A DNA stretch of 7,966 nucleotides from CAZGDB01 sp964524705 (lineage in GTDB: Bacteria; Pseudomonadota; Gammaproteobacteria; Berkiellales; Berkiellaceae). The notes beneath the pieces were generated by a model. That model worked only from the letters and a program-made list of their open reading frames with translations, had not been told where the DNA came from and made no database searches. How positions within the stretch are numbered: position 1 is the first letter of the stretch; every line of letters begins with the position of its first letter. The stretch is taken from the NCBI GenBank assembly GCA_964524705.1, contig CAZGDB010000041.1, positions 1 to 7,966 on the forward strand, in the 5' to 3' direction. This document shows, one piece after another, positions 6,760 to 7,966 of this stretch. The translations under genes were made by a program, and so were the position numbers.

Positions 6760-6856
6760 TTGTTTAATGCCGGCGTTCAGGGTTAGCTTGTATTTGTATT
6801 TGATTATTTAAAGGGTGTAACTATGAACCTAAAAGCGGGTCTTTTTAAAGGCATCC
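6760..6856 (+). other. Spacer between the large gene and the ankyrin remnant
   Basis: I see no gene and no convincing terminator here. ACCT (6828-6831) and GGGT (6837-6840) could form a four-pair stem before CTTTTT, which is too weak to call. The spacer begins the 325-bp interval (6760-7084), whose remainder holds an ankyrin gene remnant, a promoter and a conserved leader. Confidence 0.5.
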
Positions 6857-6973
6857 CCTCAAAAAGATTTGCAGTTTCAGACAGAAATGCATCTGTGCGC
6901 TCCTAAAAAAAGCAGCTCCTGTGTATGACGCTCAATCTAGGGCTCAAAATCCACAACTGTTAGCGTTAAATAG
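6857..6973 (+). pseudogene. Remnant of the 3' end of a duplicated ankyrin gene
   Basis: In one frame this stretch reads PQKDLQFQTEMHLCAPKK, against PQKDLQIQTEMHLRTPKK at residues 139-156 of the ankyrin protein encoded at 2965-3537. In DNA, 37 of 40 bases agree between 3378-3417 and 6856-6895. The frame then meets TGA (6926-6928) and TAG (6938-6940), picks up again as GSKSTTV (against GSK and TTVH in the intact tail), and ends at TAG (6971-6973). Upstream the match fades and a TAA stands at 6830-6832. The repeats themselves are gone, so no ankyrin protein is made here. Its place, directly before the second membrane protein gene, matches that of the intact gene before the first. Confidence 0.78.
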
Positions 6974-6986
6974 TAATCTTCCACTC

Positions 6987-7015
6987 TTGCCACATATTAA
7001 CAGACTTGTTAAACT
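6987..7015 (+). promoter_or_regulatory. Promoter of the second membrane protein gene
   Basis: TTGCCA (6987-6992), a 17-bp spacer containing ACAGAC, and TAAACT (7010-7015) correspond position for position to the promoter at 3629-3657. The -10 is poorer than in copy 1 (four of six against five of six bases), so this copy may be weaker. Confidence 0.58.
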
Positions 7016-7022
7016 ACAGAAA

Positions 7023-7084
7023 GTTTGGAGACTTACATATAAAAGTGTGCGTAAATACAAGTATAAGTGAGCGGAAGGTGAAAG
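7023..7084 (+). repeat. Leader conserved between the two membrane protein genes, copy 2
   Basis: This leader contains ACTTACAT (7031-7038) and the 18-nt block at 7049-7066, identical to 3687-3704. It ends with GGAAGGTG (7073-7080), the ribosome binding site, 4 bases before the ATG. The segments between the shared blocks have diverged. Confidence 0.6.
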
Positions 7085-7966
7085 ATGAATGACTGGATAG
7101 CCCAAGCATGGGGCAGGTTCTTAATAGGTATGGGTGTCATATATGTAGCAACATTTGCAGAGTTAATCGGTCATAGCATGATTGAAACTGTTATTGTGTG
7201 GGCGGCATGCCATGGAGCCTTAGGCATTATGTATAATCAACCGAAGCTTTATATGGTGATTGGTGCTGTCAGTATCGCTTATTTTTTTGGGCCTATGTAT
7301 GCGATAGGTCTTACACCTTATTTAGTAGCGAAACTTACGTGGCAAGTATTAGTTTTAGGTAATCCCATTTATCGCGTGGCAAGCCTGCTGGAGTGGGCAG
7401 TTACCCACCATAAATTTGTGAGTACAGTACAAGCAAAAATAGCGCGTGTATTATTCACCGTAGGTTTAGCAGGTTTGGCTTATGGACTTTGTATGCCGAT
7501 TACAGCGACGATGGCATGGGGTGCGTTAGGTCTGGCTGTTTTTGGGGGGCATTTATCATATATGCCAGTGTCCCTCATCAACAAAGAATTGCTTTTAACA
7601 AGAGTTGCAATTTTAGTGGGTGCTGTGGCGCTCTCATTGCTAGGGTGCGCAATGCTGATGTCTCCTAGTTTATGGGTTATGCTGCCTGGGGACATTTTAT
7701 TGGTTCTAGTTTGTATGGGTGGTCCGTTCCTACGACATCTTGAAAAAGAAGGTCAGATGAAGGCATTGGAACAGGCTGGGGTTCCTATTTTGGATGGAGC
7801 TACGTTTGAAGACCTGGAGAGGAGTTATAATACTATACCTGCATTCATACAGGAGCGGCGTCAAAATGAAGCAGAACGTGAAAGACTGCAGAATCTTGCA
7901 CAAGAAGAATTGAGAAGACAGGCAGCAGAAAGGGAACGTGTTGAAAAAGCACTTGATCTCAAACTA
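7085..7966 (+). CDS. Polytopic membrane protein, paralogue of the 1009-residue protein, unit 2 (3' end missing)
   Basis: The frame is open from ATG 7085 to the window edge (294 codons, no stop), so the protein is incomplete. Its first 215 residues form a membrane domain paralogous to that of the gene at 3730. About half of the residues are identical over roughly 150 positions with one single-residue gap, including LGIMYNQ (46-52), TPYL (77-80), LGNPIYR (91-97), VQAKIA (115-120), GLCMPIT (134-140) and MPVSLINK (160-167). FLRxxxxEGQ/DQ and TFEDLE (240-245) keep the same spacing just after the membrane part. Beyond about residue 255 the sequence is rich in Glu, Arg and Gln (ERRQNEAERERLQNL and EELRRQAAERERVEK), a likely coiled coil or long single helix, unlike the first copy. 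GGAAGGTG precedes the ATG. Function is unknown. The shared promoter and leader suggest both copies are expressed under the same conditions. Confidence 0.85.
   Translation, partial: MNDWIAQAWGRFLIGMGVIYVATFAELIGHSMIETVIVWAACHGALGIMYNQPKLYMVIGAVSIAYFFGPMYAIGLTPYLVAKLTWQVLVLGNPIYRVASLLEWAVTHHKFVSTVQAKIARVLFTVGLAGLAYGLCMPITATMAWGALGLAVFGGHLSYMPVSLINKELLLTRVAILVGAVALSLLGCAMLMSPSLWVMLPGDILLVLVCMGGPFLRHLEKEGQMKALEQAGVPILDGATFEDLERSYNTIPAFIQERRQNEAERERLQNLAQEELRRQAAERERVEKALDLKL

Noticed and set aside
6826..6846. Possible terminator after the large gene
   Set aside because: Only four pairs including a wobble, with a broken T-run; too weak to call.
6823..6906. 27-codon frame with AAGGG upstream (MNLKAGLFKG...)
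   Set aside because: It crosses the ankyrin remnant in a different frame from the homology, so it is most likely accidental; it could be the fused start of a deleted gene, but nothing supports that.
1..7966. CRISPR array, tRNA or rRNA genes, insertion sequence or integrase
   Set aside because: I saw no regularly spaced repeats, cloverleaf-type sequences, transposase frames or terminal inverted repeats.

Overview
The window looks like a chromosomal segment of a gammaproteobacterium with a host-associated, Legionellales-like character. This is inferred from three things: a holB–tatD neighbourhood typical of Gammaproteobacteria, moderately AT-rich DNA, and a run of lineage-specific genes (two ankyrin-repeat proteins and large multi-spanning membrane proteins with long unknown domains) of the kind found in amoeba- or arthropod-associated relatives of Legionella and Coxiella. 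The genus cannot be fixed from the sequence alone.

Layout. Positions 3-509 hold the 3' part of holB (DNA polymerase III delta-prime). Two in-frame TAA codons and loss of the usual LEEPP motif mark it as decayed in its upstream part. Two bases further on, with its own Shine-Dalgarno, is an intact tatD-type metal-dependent nuclease gene (512-1291). It meets, tail to tail with overlapping stop codons, a minus-strand gene (1288-2217) for a six-repeat ankyrin protein with two membrane helices and a basic, cysteine-rich tail ending in Cys-Cys. The ribosome binding site of that gene is buried in a 13-bp hairpin. Upstream on the same strand are two small genes (2292-2495 and 2568-2768) that appear to be tandem paralogues of unknown function.

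A 196-bp divergent intergenic region (2769-2964) carries weak promoter candidates and a perfect 12-bp palindrome. It leads on the plus strand into a second, soluble ankyrin gene (2965-3537), closed by a rho-independent terminator. A good sigma70-like promoter and a short leader precede a 1009-residue protein (3730-6759) with an N-terminal membrane domain and a roughly 790-residue C-terminal region I do not recognise. The 325 bp after it (6760-7084) hold a decayed copy of the 3' end of the ankyrin gene, then a second copy of the promoter and leader, and then a paralogous membrane protein gene (7085-7966) that runs off the window.

The main result is that [ankyrin gene – promoter/leader – large membrane protein] has been duplicated in tandem. 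In the second unit the ankyrin gene has been reduced to a remnant, while the promoter, leader and membrane domain are retained and the C-terminal part of the protein has diverged. The ankyrin proteins and membrane proteins may act at a host-facing membrane, but that is inference from domain types and context; no catalytic function can be assigned to either large protein.
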